Counted from the stretch's first letter, positions 36,660-45,933 are shown. The stretch: 64,000 nt of DNA from Brevibacillus choshinensis (GCF_001420695.1 NZ_LJJB01000007.1:1758184-1822183), one strand, 5' to 3'. Translations and numbers: made by a program. The notes: generated from the sequence alone by a model not told the origin.

Positions 36660-37037
36660 ATGAAGGTAACACTTAGCCTTATCGCTCAAGCCAGATCAGG
36701 AGATAAAGGCAATCTTTCCGACATCTCGCTGTTTGCCAAAAGTGAACATATATACGAAATCTTCAAGCAAGAAGTGACGGCAGAGAGGGTTAAGGAGCAT
36801 TTCTGTGGCATCTGTAAAGGGGAGGTCGAACGATTCGAAGTACCCAATGTGCTGGCACTCAAATTTGTTCTGCACGACGCCTTGGGTGGAGGAGGTCCCT
36901 TATCTATTCGCATTGACAATTTGGGCAAATCACTTGGCGCTGCATTGCTCAGGATGGAAATCGACATTCCGGAAGAGTATATGCGAGATTTAGAGCGGAA
37001 AAGGCCGCCAAGAAACTTTGGAGAGCATGCGTGGTAG
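36660..37037 (+). CDS. AtuA C-terminal-domain-like protein
   Basis: 125 residues. IAQARSGDKGNLSDISLFAK and VLHDALGGGGPLSIRIDNLG, with GKSLGAALLRMEIDIPEEY, match the small C-terminal domain of AtuA (acyclic terpene utilization). In Pseudomonas this domain is fused to the DUF1446 domain; here it is a separate gene upstream, with the enoyl-CoA hydratase between. Biochemical role not established. RBS GAGGGAGG. Confidence 0.85.
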   Translation: MKVTLSLIAQARSGDKGNLSDISLFAKSEHIYEIFKQEVTAERVKEHFCGICKGEVERFEVPNVLALKFVLHDALGGGGPLSIRIDNLGKSLGAALLRMEIDIPEEYMRDLERKRPPRNFGEHAW

Positions 37038-37067
37038 GGAGCTAACACTTGTGCAAAGGGGGAGCTT

Positions 37068-37856
37068 ATGTCGAAAGAACAAACCATATGCTACCGGCTG
37101 GAAGATCATGTAGCGATACTCTCGTTGAATCAGCCGGATCGCAGAAATCCGCTATCCTATGAAATGTGCTGGTCGCTGATTGAACACGTAAACAAAGCAG
37201 CTGCAGATGATGATGTACATGTGATTTTACTCACTGGCGAAGGAAAAACATTTTGTGCCGGTGGTGATATCAAGGAATTTGCCTCTTACCAACAGAAGCG
37301 GGCAAGTGAGGTTCATGAAGAGGGGGAAGCGACCACAGAGCTGTTCAAAACACTTTCTTCTCTTCGTAAGCCATTGATTGGAGCCATCAACGGACACGCG
37401 CTAGGGGGTGGATTGGGGATGGTTGCGGTTTGCCATTATACAATCGCCTCTTCACAAGCAAAATTTGGCACAACAGAAATTAAGCTGGGGCTTTTTCCGC
37501 TAATAATACTCCCCGCTGTCATGGATGCAATAGGAACAAAGAAAACGTTGGAAATCAGCTTTACAGGAGAAGTCTTTTCTGCGGAAAAAGCACTGCGTAT
37601 CGGGTTGGTCAATCAAGTTGTAGAACCAGACAGCGTGGTGCCAGAGTCGGTGCGCTTCGCAAAAGAGCTGGCACAGGCGAGTCCGCTGGCATTGAAAATC
37701 GGACTTGATTGTTATGTGAAAACCAGAGACATGGAGTGGAACAAAAAACTTGATTATGCCAATACTCTGCGGGTGATTTCCTTTTTAAGCGACGATTTGA
37801 AGGAAGGGGCCTCCGCGTTTTTGGAAAAGAGAGAGCCGAAATGGCTTGGTCGCTAA
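37068..37856 (+). CDS. Enoyl-CoA hydratase/isomerase family protein
   Basis: 262 residues, crotonase fold. The CoA/oxyanion segments FCAGGDIKEF and INGHALGGGLGMVAVCHYTI are intact, and FGTTEIKLGLFPLIILP carries the region of the second catalytic residue. It resembles methylglutaconyl- or isohexenylglutaconyl-CoA hydratases (AtuE, YngF), which hydrate the product of the carboxylase; that assignment follows context. AAAGGGGGAG precedes the ATG. Confidence 0.92.
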   Translation: MSKEQTICYRLEDHVAILSLNQPDRRNPLSYEMCWSLIEHVNKAAADDDVHVILLTGEGKTFCAGGDIKEFASYQQKRASEVHEEGEATTELFKTLSSLRKPLIGAINGHALGGGLGMVAVCHYTIASSQAKFGTTEIKLGLFPLIILPAVMDAIGTKKTLEISFTGEVFSAEKALRIGLVNQVVEPDSVVPESVRFAKELAQASPLALKIGLDCYVKTRDMEWNKKLDYANTLRVISFLSDDLKEGASAFLEKREPKWLGR

Positions 37857-37896
37857 TCACGGAATGTACAAAACTAACTGAGCGGGAGCGAGGGAC

Positions 37897-39285
37897 ATGA
37901 ATAAATCTGTACGCATCGGCGCTGGAATGGGGTTTTATGGGGATTCAATCCTGCCCGCGCTCGACGTTGCCAAAAAGGGCAACGTGCAATACATTTGCTT
38001 TGATGATTTGGCCGAGTTGACCATGGCCATTTTGGAGAAGGACCGGAAGAAGGATCCGACCAAAGGCTACACGAAAGATATAACGAAGACAATGACTACG
38101 CTGCTGCCTGAATGTTATCCTCGCGGGATCAAGCTGATTACCAACGCTGGCGGAATCAATCCGCACGGCGCTGCGGAGGAAGTGCGTAAAATAGCCGATC
38201 AACTTGGATTCCACCATTTGAAAATTGGTGTAGTTAGCGGCGATAACATCTTTGAACAAATAGATGAATTCGAAAAGGAGGGTGTTTCTTTCCATAGCAT
38301 GGACGGCTCCGAATCGCTGGACACGTATCGGGAACGGTTGCTGTTTGCCTCCGTCTATCTAGGCTCGCAACCAATTGTCGAAGCCTTAAGACAAGGAGCG
38401 GACATCGTTATCACCGGCAGGACAACCGATTCAGCGCAATTTGCCGCTCCGCTGATCTATGAATTTGGCTGGTCGAGTACGGATTGGGATCGGATCGCAT
38501 CTGCCGTTCTGCTCGGTCACCTGCTGGAGTGTTCCGGCCAGGCTAGCGGCGGTAACTTTAGTGGCGAATGGTGGGACATCGAGCAAATGGAGAACATTGG
38601 CTATCCCATTGCTGAGGTCAATGAAGATGGGACGTTTGTGTTGACCAAAGCAGAGGGGACAGGTGGCCTTGTTTGCGTCGATACCGTGAAAGAACAATTT
38701 TTATATGAAGTTCATGACCCGACCCACTATATTACGCCTGATGTTATCGTCGATTTTACCTCGGCTAGGATTGAAGATATCGGACCCAATTTGGTTCGTG
38801 TTTCCAACGTAAAGGGCAAGCCCGCGCCACAGACGCTTAAAGTATTAATGGGTTATGAGAATGGCTGGGCAGGGGAAGGGATGATGGGCTACACCTGGCC
38901 GTTTGCACTGGAAAAAGCTCGAAAAGCAGAGCAAGTAATCCGGCGGCAGATTGAACAACAAGGGATTCCCGCAGAGGAGATACACGCCAGCTTCCTTGGC
39001 TTCAACTCTTTGCACGGGCCATTGGTAAAGGAGATGGACTCTGACCATTACAGCGAGATTTACCTACGTATTGCGATCCGCACGGAAAAGATGGAGGATG
39101 CTGCAAAGCTGGGAAGGCTAATTCCTCCGTTGGCGCTAAATGGCCCTGCATTTGGCGGCGGGGGATTGGGAGGCATGCAAAAGCCAAGACAGTTGTTGGG
39201 ACTGTTCGCAAGTCTCATCGACCGGGAGTTGATAGAACGGGGTGTTAAAGTAGAAATCTTGCAGGTTTCGAAAGCGAGGGAATGA
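37897..39285 (+). CDS. AtuA-like DUF1446 protein (acyclic terpene utilization)
   Basis: 462 residues. IGAGMGFYGDSILPALDVAK, FDDLAELTMAIL, KLITNAGGINPHGAAEEVRK and VITGRTTDSAQFAAPLIYEF are the DUF1446/AtuA core. AtuA is required for growth on citronellol and geraniol in Pseudomonas, with no settled reaction. The Pseudomonas protein is about 600 residues; the missing part is encoded at 36660. RBS GAGGG 6 bp before the ATG. The next gene starts 3 bp after the stop. Confidence 0.9.
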   Translation: MNKSVRIGAGMGFYGDSILPALDVAKKGNVQYICFDDLAELTMAILEKDRKKDPTKGYTKDITKTMTTLLPECYPRGIKLITNAGGINPHGAAEEVRKIADQLGFHHLKIGVVSGDNIFEQIDEFEKEGVSFHSMDGSESLDTYRERLLFASVYLGSQPIVEALRQGADIVITGRTTDSAQFAAPLIYEFGWSSTDWDRIASAVLLGHLLECSGQASGGNFSGEWWDIEQMENIGYPIAEVNEDGTFVLTKAEGTGGLVCVDTVKEQFLYEVHDPTHYITPDVIVDFTSARIEDIGPNLVRVSNVKGKPAPQTLKVLMGYENGWAGEGMMGYTWPFALEKARKAEQVIRRQIEQQGIPAEEIHASFLGFNSLHGPLVKEMDSDHYSEIYLRIAIRTEKMEDAAKLGRLIPPLALNGPAFGGGGLGGMQKPRQLLGLFASLIDRELIERGVKVEILQVSKARE

Positions 39286-39288
39286 AAA

Positions 39289-40851
39289 ATGAATCTTGCT
39301 TCCTACATTAAAAGGTCAGTACGAGAATATTCGGACCGCATCGCTGTGCGTATGGGTGACAGCGAGCTTACTTATGCCCAGCTTGATCGCAAGGCACGTT
39401 CACTCGCTGCTCATTTGAGTACAAACGGTTTTGCACAAGGGGATAAGCTGGGCTTATACTTGCCCAATTGTCCCGAATACTTGATAGTACTATACGCCAC
39501 ATGGATGCTTGGCGGCGTGGCGGTACCAATCAATTATCGCTTTCGCCAGGATGAGCTTTCCTTTGTCTTTACAGATTCGGAAATTTCCTGGCTTGTACTG
39601 TCAGAAGAAGATTCGTTCCGTCTACATGATATTCTCGGATCCCGGCCAGATCTGCGCCTATTACTGCAAGGGGATAGTCAAAGAAGCACCCATACATTAT
39701 TGACGGACATTTATCTTTCGGAAACGAATGAGGTATCGATCACACCTTGCCGCGACTACGACGATGCCATGCTTATGTACACGAGTGGTACGACTGGCAA
39801 GCCAAAAGGGGTAAGGCAGACTCACCGCACCAATTCTGCCTCGATTGAAATGGTAATTGACGCCTGGAAACTAACCTCGCGCGACCACCTGCTAGGTACC
39901 TTTCCGATGTTTCATGTCGGGGGGCTGCAATGCACGACTTTGCCTTCCTTGTTTTCGGGAGGAACGATAACCCTGATACCGCGCTGGTCGCCTATGGACT
40001 GGGTATCGATCAGCCGAGAATGGAAGCCTACTTGGTCGGGACTCATTTCGACGATGCTTGTCGATGTCGTCAACTATTTGAAATCAAGTCGGGAAAACCC
40101 AAATAGCTTTGCGGGCTACCGCTTCTGTTTCTTTGGCGGTTCTCCGACGCCAAGCGTGTTTTGCGACTATTTTGAAGCGGCAATCGGGGTCAGCTTGTTT
40201 GAAATATACGGGCAGACGGAGCTCTCGGGCCTGATAGTCACATACCAGCTGGAAGAGCGGCGAATTTCTGGATCCATGGGAAAACCGATGGCACAGGTGG
40301 TGGAGACAAAGATCGTCTCAGCAGATGGGAAGCGGTTGATCGCGCCAGGTGAGGAAGAAGCAGGGGTAATGTATCTGAAAGGCGATGTGGTTACTCCGGG
40401 ATACTGGAAGAGAGACGAGCTTAACCAGGAACGCTTTGTGGATGGATGGCTGAAAACCGGTGACATCGTCCGCTGGGATGAAAACGGGTACTTGTTTTAC
40501 ACGGATCGCTTTGACGATTTGATCGTGACCGGCGGAGAAAATGTTTATCCGAAGGAGGTGGAAAGCATTTTGGCTGAGCACCCTGCCGTTGCCGAGGTAG
40601 CAGTCATCGGCACGCCACACCCGCGCTGGATTGAGCAGGTAACGGCTATTGTAGTGATCCGAGATGCCACAGCCACGGTTCAGGACATTGATTCCTTCTG
40701 TTTGCAGCATCGCGGACTGGCGGGTTACAAAAGGCCGAGGAGAATTGAGATAGTTCAGGAGCTCCCAAAAACGGGGAGTGGAAAAATAAACAAGAGTGTC
40801 CTTAAACAACAATATCGTGAAGACCTAACAAGTGAAGAGGAAGCAAACTGA
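39289..40851 (+). CDS. Class I adenylate-forming acyl-CoA synthetase (first)
   Basis: 520 residues. AMP-binding P-loop YTSGTTGKPKGV near residue 165, EIYGQTELSG, the hinge region DRFDDLIVTGGENVYPKEVE and C-terminal PKTGSGKINKSVL with the catalytic Lys. It activates a carboxylic acid to its CoA ester through an adenylate. Immediately follows the DUF1446 gene. Substrate unknown; probably the free acid that feeds the dehydrogenase/carboxylase route. Confidence 0.92.
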   Translation: MNLASYIKRSVREYSDRIAVRMGDSELTYAQLDRKARSLAAHLSTNGFAQGDKLGLYLPNCPEYLIVLYATWMLGGVAVPINYRFRQDELSFVFTDSEISWLVLSEEDSFRLHDILGSRPDLRLLLQGDSQRSTHTLLTDIYLSETNEVSITPCRDYDDAMLMYTSGTTGKPKGVRQTHRTNSASIEMVIDAWKLTSRDHLLGTFPMFHVGGLQCTTLPSLFSGGTITLIPRWSPMDWVSISREWKPTWSGLISTMLVDVVNYLKSSRENPNSFAGYRFCFFGGSPTPSVFCDYFEAAIGVSLFEIYGQTELSGLIVTYQLEERRISGSMGKPMAQVVETKIVSADGKRLIAPGEEEAGVMYLKGDVVTPGYWKRDELNQERFVDGWLKTGDIVRWDENGYLFYTDRFDDLIVTGGENVYPKEVESILAEHPAVAEVAVIGTPHPRWIEQVTAIVVIRDATATVQDIDSFCLQHRGLAGYKRPRRIEIVQELPKTGSGKINKSVLKQQYREDLTSEEEAN

Positions 40852-41006
40852 AGAAAAATATCTGAATTTTTAAACAGAAGGTGCTTTCTCCAGATAGGTG
40901 ACAATTGTTGGCGATTGCATTTGCAGCAGATTCCGGTGATGAATGGTCAGAGCGGTGCCTGGCTGGGGGAGTGAAGCCTAAGTCCAAATGGAAAAGAGGG
41001 GTCAGT

Positions 41007-42608
41007 ATGTCGAATGATTACAACTTGATTCACCGTGTTAATGTAGGCGATATCGTGAAACGAAGCGCCGCTAGATTTCCTCAAAAAACCGCGCTGGTGG
41101 AAGGAGATCGCCGAATCACCTATCGGGAATGTAATCAAATGGTAAACAAAGTCGCTCGTGGACTGCTTTCATTGGGACTGGAGAAGGGCGATCGGCTGGC
41201 TATTCTACTAAGCAACTCGATTGAATTTGTGCTTACTTATTTTGCTTGTGCCAAAGCGGGAGTTACCGTTGTGCCGATCAACCTGTCACTTTTGCCACAC
41301 GAGGTTGCCTATATCATCAGCGATTCTCGGGCTAAAGCTGTGGTTGTCGAGAATGCCTTCCTGGAAAAGCTCATACCTGCAGGACATGAGAATGCGCTCA
41401 GAGATATCGTGCTGATCGGAGGAGCGGCACCTTCGGATCTGACAGGAATACTGCGCTACCACGACTGGGAGGCAGTTTGGAGAGATCAAGAGGATACGGA
41501 GGTTTGCTGCGAGGTTGATGACAGGGATCTTATGCAATGCTTGTATACTAGCGGCACGACGTCTCATCCAAAAGGAGTGATGAGCAGTCATATCGCTGTA
41601 TATATGAATACATTGGGAACCGCGTTCGATATGAAATTTACAGAGAAAGATGTTTCTGTTGCCATGCTTCCACAGTTTCATGTAGCACAATTGAATGCGA
41701 TTACAACACCAGTCTTCATCGCCGGGGGAACGACTGTTATTATGAAAAAATTTGAACCAGTTGAACTGATGACGCTGGTTCAACGAGAAGCTGCAACGCA
41801 AATTTTTGGACTGCCGATGATGTACCGAGCCTTACTTGATCATCCGCATCGTTCCCAGTACGACTTGTCTACGCTACGTCTCTGCGTTTATGCCATGGCA
41901 CCTATGCCAAATGAAGACCTGCAGCGTGCGCATGAAACGTTCAAATGCGATTTTGCCTTGCTTTTCGGACAGACAGAAATGGCGCCTGTGGCCACTGTGT
42001 TTCGACCGGAACATCAGTTAATCAAGCCGGGAGCCGTGGGAACACCGGCTGTAAATGTAGAGGTAGGGATTATGAATGCACAAGGTGAGCTGCTCCCGAT
42101 AGGATCAGTCGGTGAAATTGTCTATCGGAGCCCGCAAACGATGGAAGGATATTTGAACGATCCACAGAAAACGGCCGAAGCTTTTGCGCACGGTTGGTTT
42201 CATAGTGGAGATGAAGGCTACTTTGACGAGGACAACATCCTCTGGTTTGGGGATCGCAAAAAGGATATGGTGAAGACAGGCGGAGTGAATGTCGCGTCTA
42301 TTGAAGTAGAGAAGGTGATTTTCCAACACCCTCGCGTACAAAATGTCGCGGTTGTCGGCTTGCCTCATGCTCGCTGGAGTGAAGCGCTCACTGCTTTTGT
42401 CATTTCAAATGACGGAGGGGAAATTTCCGAGGAAGAAATCATTCAATTGTGCAAGGATAGGTTGGGCGGATTCAAGGTACCGAAAAGAGTGCTAACGGTA
42501 AAAGAGTTTCCCATGACATCAACAGGAAAAATCCAAAAGCATCAGTTGAGAGCGGAGTTTGCCCAAGCGTTTGCAGAGCTTGAACATGAAGACAAAGTGA
42601 CCGAGTAG
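41007..42608 (+). CDS. Class I adenylate-forming acyl-CoA synthetase (second)
   Basis: 533 residues. The P-loop reads YTSGTTSHPKGV (Gly to Ser-His after the second Thr is mildly unusual). LFGQTEMAPV, DRKKDMVKTGGVNVASIEVE and MTSTGKIQKHQL complete the motif set. Distinct from the first synthetase. The ATG at 41007 has AAAGAGGGG upstream; the open frame continues back to 40905 without a ribosome binding site. A 155-bp gap precedes it, with no promoter or terminator recognised. Confidence 0.92.
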   Translation: MSNDYNLIHRVNVGDIVKRSAARFPQKTALVEGDRRITYRECNQMVNKVARGLLSLGLEKGDRLAILLSNSIEFVLTYFACAKAGVTVVPINLSLLPHEVAYIISDSRAKAVVVENAFLEKLIPAGHENALRDIVLIGGAAPSDLTGILRYHDWEAVWRDQEDTEVCCEVDDRDLMQCLYTSGTTSHPKGVMSSHIAVYMNTLGTAFDMKFTEKDVSVAMLPQFHVAQLNAITTPVFIAGGTTVIMKKFEPVELMTLVQREAATQIFGLPMMYRALLDHPHRSQYDLSTLRLCVYAMAPMPNEDLQRAHETFKCDFALLFGQTEMAPVATVFRPEHQLIKPGAVGTPAVNVEVGIMNAQGELLPIGSVGEIVYRSPQTMEGYLNDPQKTAEAFAHGWFHSGDEGYFDEDNILWFGDRKKDMVKTGGVNVASIEVEKVIFQHPRVQNVAVVGLPHARWSEALTAFVISNDGGEISEEEIIQLCKDRLGGFKVPKRVLTVKEFPMTSTGKIQKHQLRAEFAQAFAELEHEDKVTE

Positions 42609-42655
42609 CATACGATAAGAAGAGTGTGAGGAGTTCGCTGCAAGAGAAGATGCTA

Positions 42656-43000
42656 AAGAAACGTTGGTTTACCAGCACAGTACAAGAGCTGATTGTAGAG
42701 ACATGCCAAAAGAGATAAGACAAGGTCGCCTTTGTGTACAAAGTTCAGAAAACGATGTACAGAGAGCTTTTGGAGCATAAAGGTTTTGTGGATTATCATC
42801 AACTGCTCAGGCAAGCTTCAGATCGAACAGCCGAAATCGTACAAAGAATGAAGCAGCAGAAGTGTACAGATGTTCAGTACATTTGCCAAACATCAGGTGG
42901 TGCCGGCATCTCCAAAAGTGCGCAATGGGATCATCGCGCGCCACTGGCATCAGCCAACTTCGTTGCGAAAACCCTATCCTTCACCAAGACAGATCAATTG
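42656..43000 (+). pseudogene. Unrecognised broken frame
   Basis: One frame reads KKRWFTSTVQELIVETCQKR, TAA, then DKVAFVYKVQKTMYRELLEH and YHQLLRQASDRTAEIVQRMK before degenerating. Protein-like composition across a stop codon suggests a decayed small gene. No family recognised. Confidence 0.35.
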
Positions 43001-43027
43001 AACCCATGTCTATGACATGGGTTTTTA
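43001..43027 (+). terminator. Rho-independent terminator
   Basis: AACCCATGTC pairs with GACATGGGTT across a 3-nt loop, followed by TTT. It lies about 390 bp beyond the second acyl-CoA synthetase and could end that operon or the relic before it. Confidence 0.8.
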
Positions 43028-43576
43028 AGTTTGACCGGTTTAGGGGTTCTTCATTTGATTCAGATACTAAACTGGCGAAACATTCCAGAAGTACGTTTCA
43101 TTGTCTGGTTACTATAGGGAGCAACAGGGATTGAACATCAGGGAGGATGCAATTGAGGGGGTGTACATCCTCGAGAGCAGAAGCATACAAAGCTACCCAT
43201 AATCATTGTTATCTGGCCCAGCCTGACCAATTACTCTACTTAAAAACAGTTTTATTTAGCAGCCCGATAATGTATATTATCGGGATTTATTTTTATTCAA
43301 CATTACAATTAGGAAAACATTATTGGTTGTGCACTAAGTATTTGAAATGCGAACCCTTACATATTGGTCACATTAGTTTATCGATCAATCACATTACTTC
43401 CCTCAGTCTGCTTTATCCCGAGATAAAAGAAGATCTTGTTTACCTCCCTTTTCACCACTCTCTCAAAAAACCCATTTACGCCTCATCCCTAAATATGGTA
43501 TAACCGTTTCCATGACCATTCTTCCAATAATCTGACAAAAAGCAAACGAAGTGAACCATCCCAAGGAGGCACCAAC
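43028..43576. other. Intergenic region with one terminator-like hairpin
   Basis: CCCGATAAT-GTAT-ATTATCGGG at 43263-43284 is a perfect 9-bp hairpin followed by an AT/T-rich tail, a likely terminator. The 118-codon frame at 43147-43503 has no family resemblance and spans the hairpin, so it is not called. TATAACCGTTTCCA at 43499-43512 weakly resembles the LacI operator described below. No other feature seen. Confidence 0.45.
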
Positions 43577-44347
43577 ATGTACTTACCATCCGTCCGTCTG
43601 GACAACCAAGTAGCGATCGTCACTGGAGCGGGAAAAGGAATCGGGCGAGCGTTGGCCATTGGACTTGCCGAAGCGGGGGCAGATGTGGCCCTGCTTGCGA
43701 GAACGCAGGATGATCTCGAATCCGTGGCTTTCGAAATCGAAAAGCTGGGTCGAACCGCTTACCCGATCCAAGTCGACATGACAAAACGAATCGAGATTGA
43801 ACAAGCCGTGCATTCCATTATAGATCGGGCGGGTAAAATCGATATTCTCGTCAACAACGCCGGGACGAATATCCGCCGCAACGCCTTGGAAGTGACCGAT
43901 GAGGAATGGGAAAAGATCATCGACACGAATCTGAAGTCAGCGTACATCATGTCCCAAGTGGTCGCACACCAGATGAAGGAGCGGGGGAGGGGGAAAATCA
44001 TCAATATCTCTTCCGTCGACGGACACTTGGCTGCATTGTCAGGAGTTGCCTATGGCGCCACCAAAGCAGCCTTGATTCAAATGACCAAGATTCACGCGGT
44101 CGAGTGGGCGCAGTATGGCATCCATGTAAACGCGATTGGCCCGTACTTTTTCAAGACGCCGTTAACCGAGAAGGTGTTGGCTGATCCCGTCGTCCTGGAA
44201 GAGATTATCGCGCGGACACCGATGAGGAGAATTGGGGAACTGGAAGATCTCGTGGGTCCGACTGTTTTTCTCGCCTCCAACATGTCCAATTACATTACCG
44301 GCCAGACGTTGTTCGTAGATGGAGGGATGACCATTTACGGCAATTAA
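43577..44347 (+). CDS. SDR family oxidoreductase (gluconate 5-dehydrogenase-like)
   Basis: 256 residues. TGAGKGIG near residue 16, VNNAGTN, ISSVDGH then YGATKAA as the catalytic Y-x3-K, and ITGQTLFVDGGM. AAGGAGGC lies ahead of the ATG. Own transcription unit, closed by a terminator before the lacI gene. Substrate is probably a polyol or sugar acid of the neighbouring pathway (inference). Confidence 0.92.
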   Translation: MYLPSVRLDNQVAIVTGAGKGIGRALAIGLAEAGADVALLARTQDDLESVAFEIEKLGRTAYPIQVDMTKRIEIEQAVHSIIDRAGKIDILVNNAGTNIRRNALEVTDEEWEKIIDTNLKSAYIMSQVVAHQMKERGRGKIINISSVDGHLAALSGVAYGATKAALIQMTKIHAVEWAQYGIHVNAIGPYFFKTPLTEKVLADPVVLEEIIARTPMRRIGELEDLVGPTVFLASNMSNYITGQTLFVDGGMTIYGN

Positions 44348-44402
44348 GAATATTTACGCTTGTATGATCCAAGAAGGCTGCCTAGATATGATAAAAGAAG
44401 AG

Positions 44403-44448
44403 AACCATGCGACTGTTCGCGACTGTTCGATTGTATGCGCATGGTTTT
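44403..44448 (+). terminator. Rho-independent terminator
   Basis: AACCATGCG pairs with CGCATGGTT over a 26-nt loop that holds the direct repeat CGACTGTT; TTTCG follows. Confidence 0.65.
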
Positions 44449-44504
44449 CGTGATTCCTATTTCTGCTTGCATTTGTCAGTCGCATCGTCCACAGACATTG
44501 TTCA

Positions 44505-44533
44505 TTGAATAATTCATTTTCCACTCGTATAAT
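44505..44533 (+). promoter_or_regulatory. Sigma-A promoter of the lacI-family gene
   Basis: TTGAAT (44505-44510), 17-bp spacer, perfect TATAAT (44528-44533). The expected start near 44540 abuts the operator at 44542. Confidence 0.8.
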
Positions 44534-44541
44534 GGGTGCAG

Positions 44542-44555
44542 GGTAAGCGGTTAAT
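44542..44555. promoter_or_regulatory. LacI-type operator, site A (autoregulatory)
   Basis: GGTAAGCGGTTAAT at the predicted transcription start of the regulator gene. Shares GTAAGCG-TTA with three further sites in the cluster. Confidence 0.7.
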
Positions 44556-44635
44556 CAATTTAATAATAGGCGCGCGCCTTATCATCCAGACTGTGGACAT
44601 GAACGGAACTATCCATAGAAAATCGAGGGAACTGT

Positions 44636-45640
44636 ATGAAACCGACTATTTATGATGTAGCAAAAAAAGCAGGAGTTTCTATAGCAACCGTCTCAAAAGT
44701 CATCAACAATACTGGGCGGATCTCGGAGAAGACGAGAAAAAAAATATGGGCGCTCATGGAGGAGATGGAGTACCAGCCGAGCGTAGTGGCGTCCGCACTG
44801 ACGGGAAAATCAACATATACGATCGGTTTGCTCATTCCTGATTTGGCCAACCCATTTTTCTCGGAGATTGCCAGAAGCATCGAGGATCGCGGGCACAGCC
44901 TAGGCTATAACATCGTCATTTGCAGCACGGACTACGACCCGGAAAAAGAGGCGAAGTACACGTCGCTGCTGAAGCAAAAAAGCGTTGACGGGATCATTCT
45001 CGCGTCTGGATTTGAGAATCACAAAAGCGCGAAGGAACTCATCCGCCAAAACTTCCCGATCGCGGTAGTGGCGAGAGAAATCCCATCGCTTGAGGTTGAC
45101 ACTGTATCGATCGATAATTTCCTCGGCGGGTATCAGGGAGCCTCTCACCTGATTGGGCTCGGCCATAAACGAATCGCGATCATCGCCCGTGACGTTTGGA
45201 GCAACCGAGAGCGGATTCGCGGCTACAAGCAAGCGTTGGAGGAAGCCAATTTAGAATTTGATACTCAGATGGAATTTGTAAAAGATTCAGCTGTCGAGAG
45301 CGGAAAAGAACTGGCCGGCAAGCTGCTCGATTCGTCAGCTCCACCTTCCGCCATTTTTGCCTGCAATGACTCGTTGGCCATCGGGGTGATCCAAGCAGCA
45401 CGGCAAAGAGGTTTGACGGTACCGAAAAACCTATCTGTCCTCGGCTTTGACGATACGATCTGGGCCAAAATCAGCGATCCCCCATTGACGACAATCGCCC
45501 AGCCGATCCGGGAGATGGGGTATGGGGTGATGGATCTGTTGATTCAGGAGATCAAAGGGCAAAAGCATGTGAAACAACGGCTGATCTTGCTCCCTAAATT
45601 GGTCGAAAGGGAAACGACGTTGGCGTATACAGGAGAGTAA
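44636..45640 (+). CDS. LacI family transcriptional regulator
   Basis: 334 residues. N-terminal HTH TIYDVAKKAGVSIATVSKVI plus hinge helix PSVVASALTG, then a periplasmic-binding-like sensor (TYTIGLLIPDLANPFFSEI ... SVLGFDDTIWAKISDPPLTT). The sensor binds a small sugar or related ligand and releases DNA. Operator-like palindromes occur at its own promoter, twice ahead of the aminotransferase operon and once ahead of the transporter, so it probably represses the whole 44-57 kb cluster. Confidence 0.95.
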   Translation: MKPTIYDVAKKAGVSIATVSKVINNTGRISEKTRKKIWALMEEMEYQPSVVASALTGKSTYTIGLLIPDLANPFFSEIARSIEDRGHSLGYNIVICSTDYDPEKEAKYTSLLKQKSVDGIILASGFENHKSAKELIRQNFPIAVVAREIPSLEVDTVSIDNFLGGYQGASHLIGLGHKRIAIIARDVWSNRERIRGYKQALEEANLEFDTQMEFVKDSAVESGKELAGKLLDSSAPPSAIFACNDSLAIGVIQAARQRGLTVPKNLSVLGFDDTIWAKISDPPLTTIAQPIREMGYGVMDLLIQEIKGQKHVKQRLILLPKLVERETTLAYTGE

Positions 45641-45683
45641 ATAGCGGATATGCCAAACACCTGAGAACCTAAGTTGTAGCCGA

Positions 45684-45711
45684 CTTGCATGAAGGGCGAT
45701 TTTCATGCAAG
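45684..45711. repeat. Perfect hairpin after lacI
   Basis: CTTGCATGAA / TTCATGCAAG, 8-nt loop, 43 bp after the regulator stop. Terminator-like stem but without a T-run. Confidence 0.5.
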
Positions 45712-45761
45712 AATCCGTGCAAAATGAGAGGTTTCAAAAGTGTATTTTTTCGTCTACTGAA

Positions 45762-45775
45762 TAAAGCGCTTAACC
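45762..45775. promoter_or_regulatory. LacI-type operator, distal site D
   Basis: TAAAGCGCTTAACC, with an exact AAGCGCTT core. It lies 172 bp (start to start) from the proximal site at 45934, a distance compatible with looping. Confidence 0.6.
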
Positions 45776-45893
45776 TTTTTGGATATGATGGAATTCCGTT
45801 TCTTCTTTTAGAATTCGCTAAGAATAGTGGGATTGAGGAGCATAAAGCACAATTTTGATAGCAAAGTAACATGAGAATATTTCGATTTTTATG

Positions 45894-45922
45894 TTGAAAT
45901 GACAGAAAACTTGGAATAGAAT
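45894..45922 (+). promoter_or_regulatory. Sigma-A promoter of the aminotransferase operon
   Basis: TTGAAA (45894-45899), 17-bp spacer, TAGAAT (45917-45922). The predicted start near 45929 lies just before the operator. Confidence 0.75.
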
Positions 45923-45933
45923 GTACTCATTAG

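Noticed and set aside
40905-41006. N-terminal extension of the second acyl-CoA synthetase
   Set aside because: No ribosome binding site before 40905 and the added 34 residues do not resemble the family; AAAGAGGGG marks the start at 41007.
43147-43503. 118-codon open frame
   Set aside because: It spans a perfect terminator hairpin, composition is unlike a protein of this genome and no motif was recognised.
43499-43512. A fifth LacI operator (TATAACCGTTTCCA) before the first SDR of the cluster
   Set aside because: Only about 9 of 14 positions match and the palindrome is poor; left as a weak possibility.
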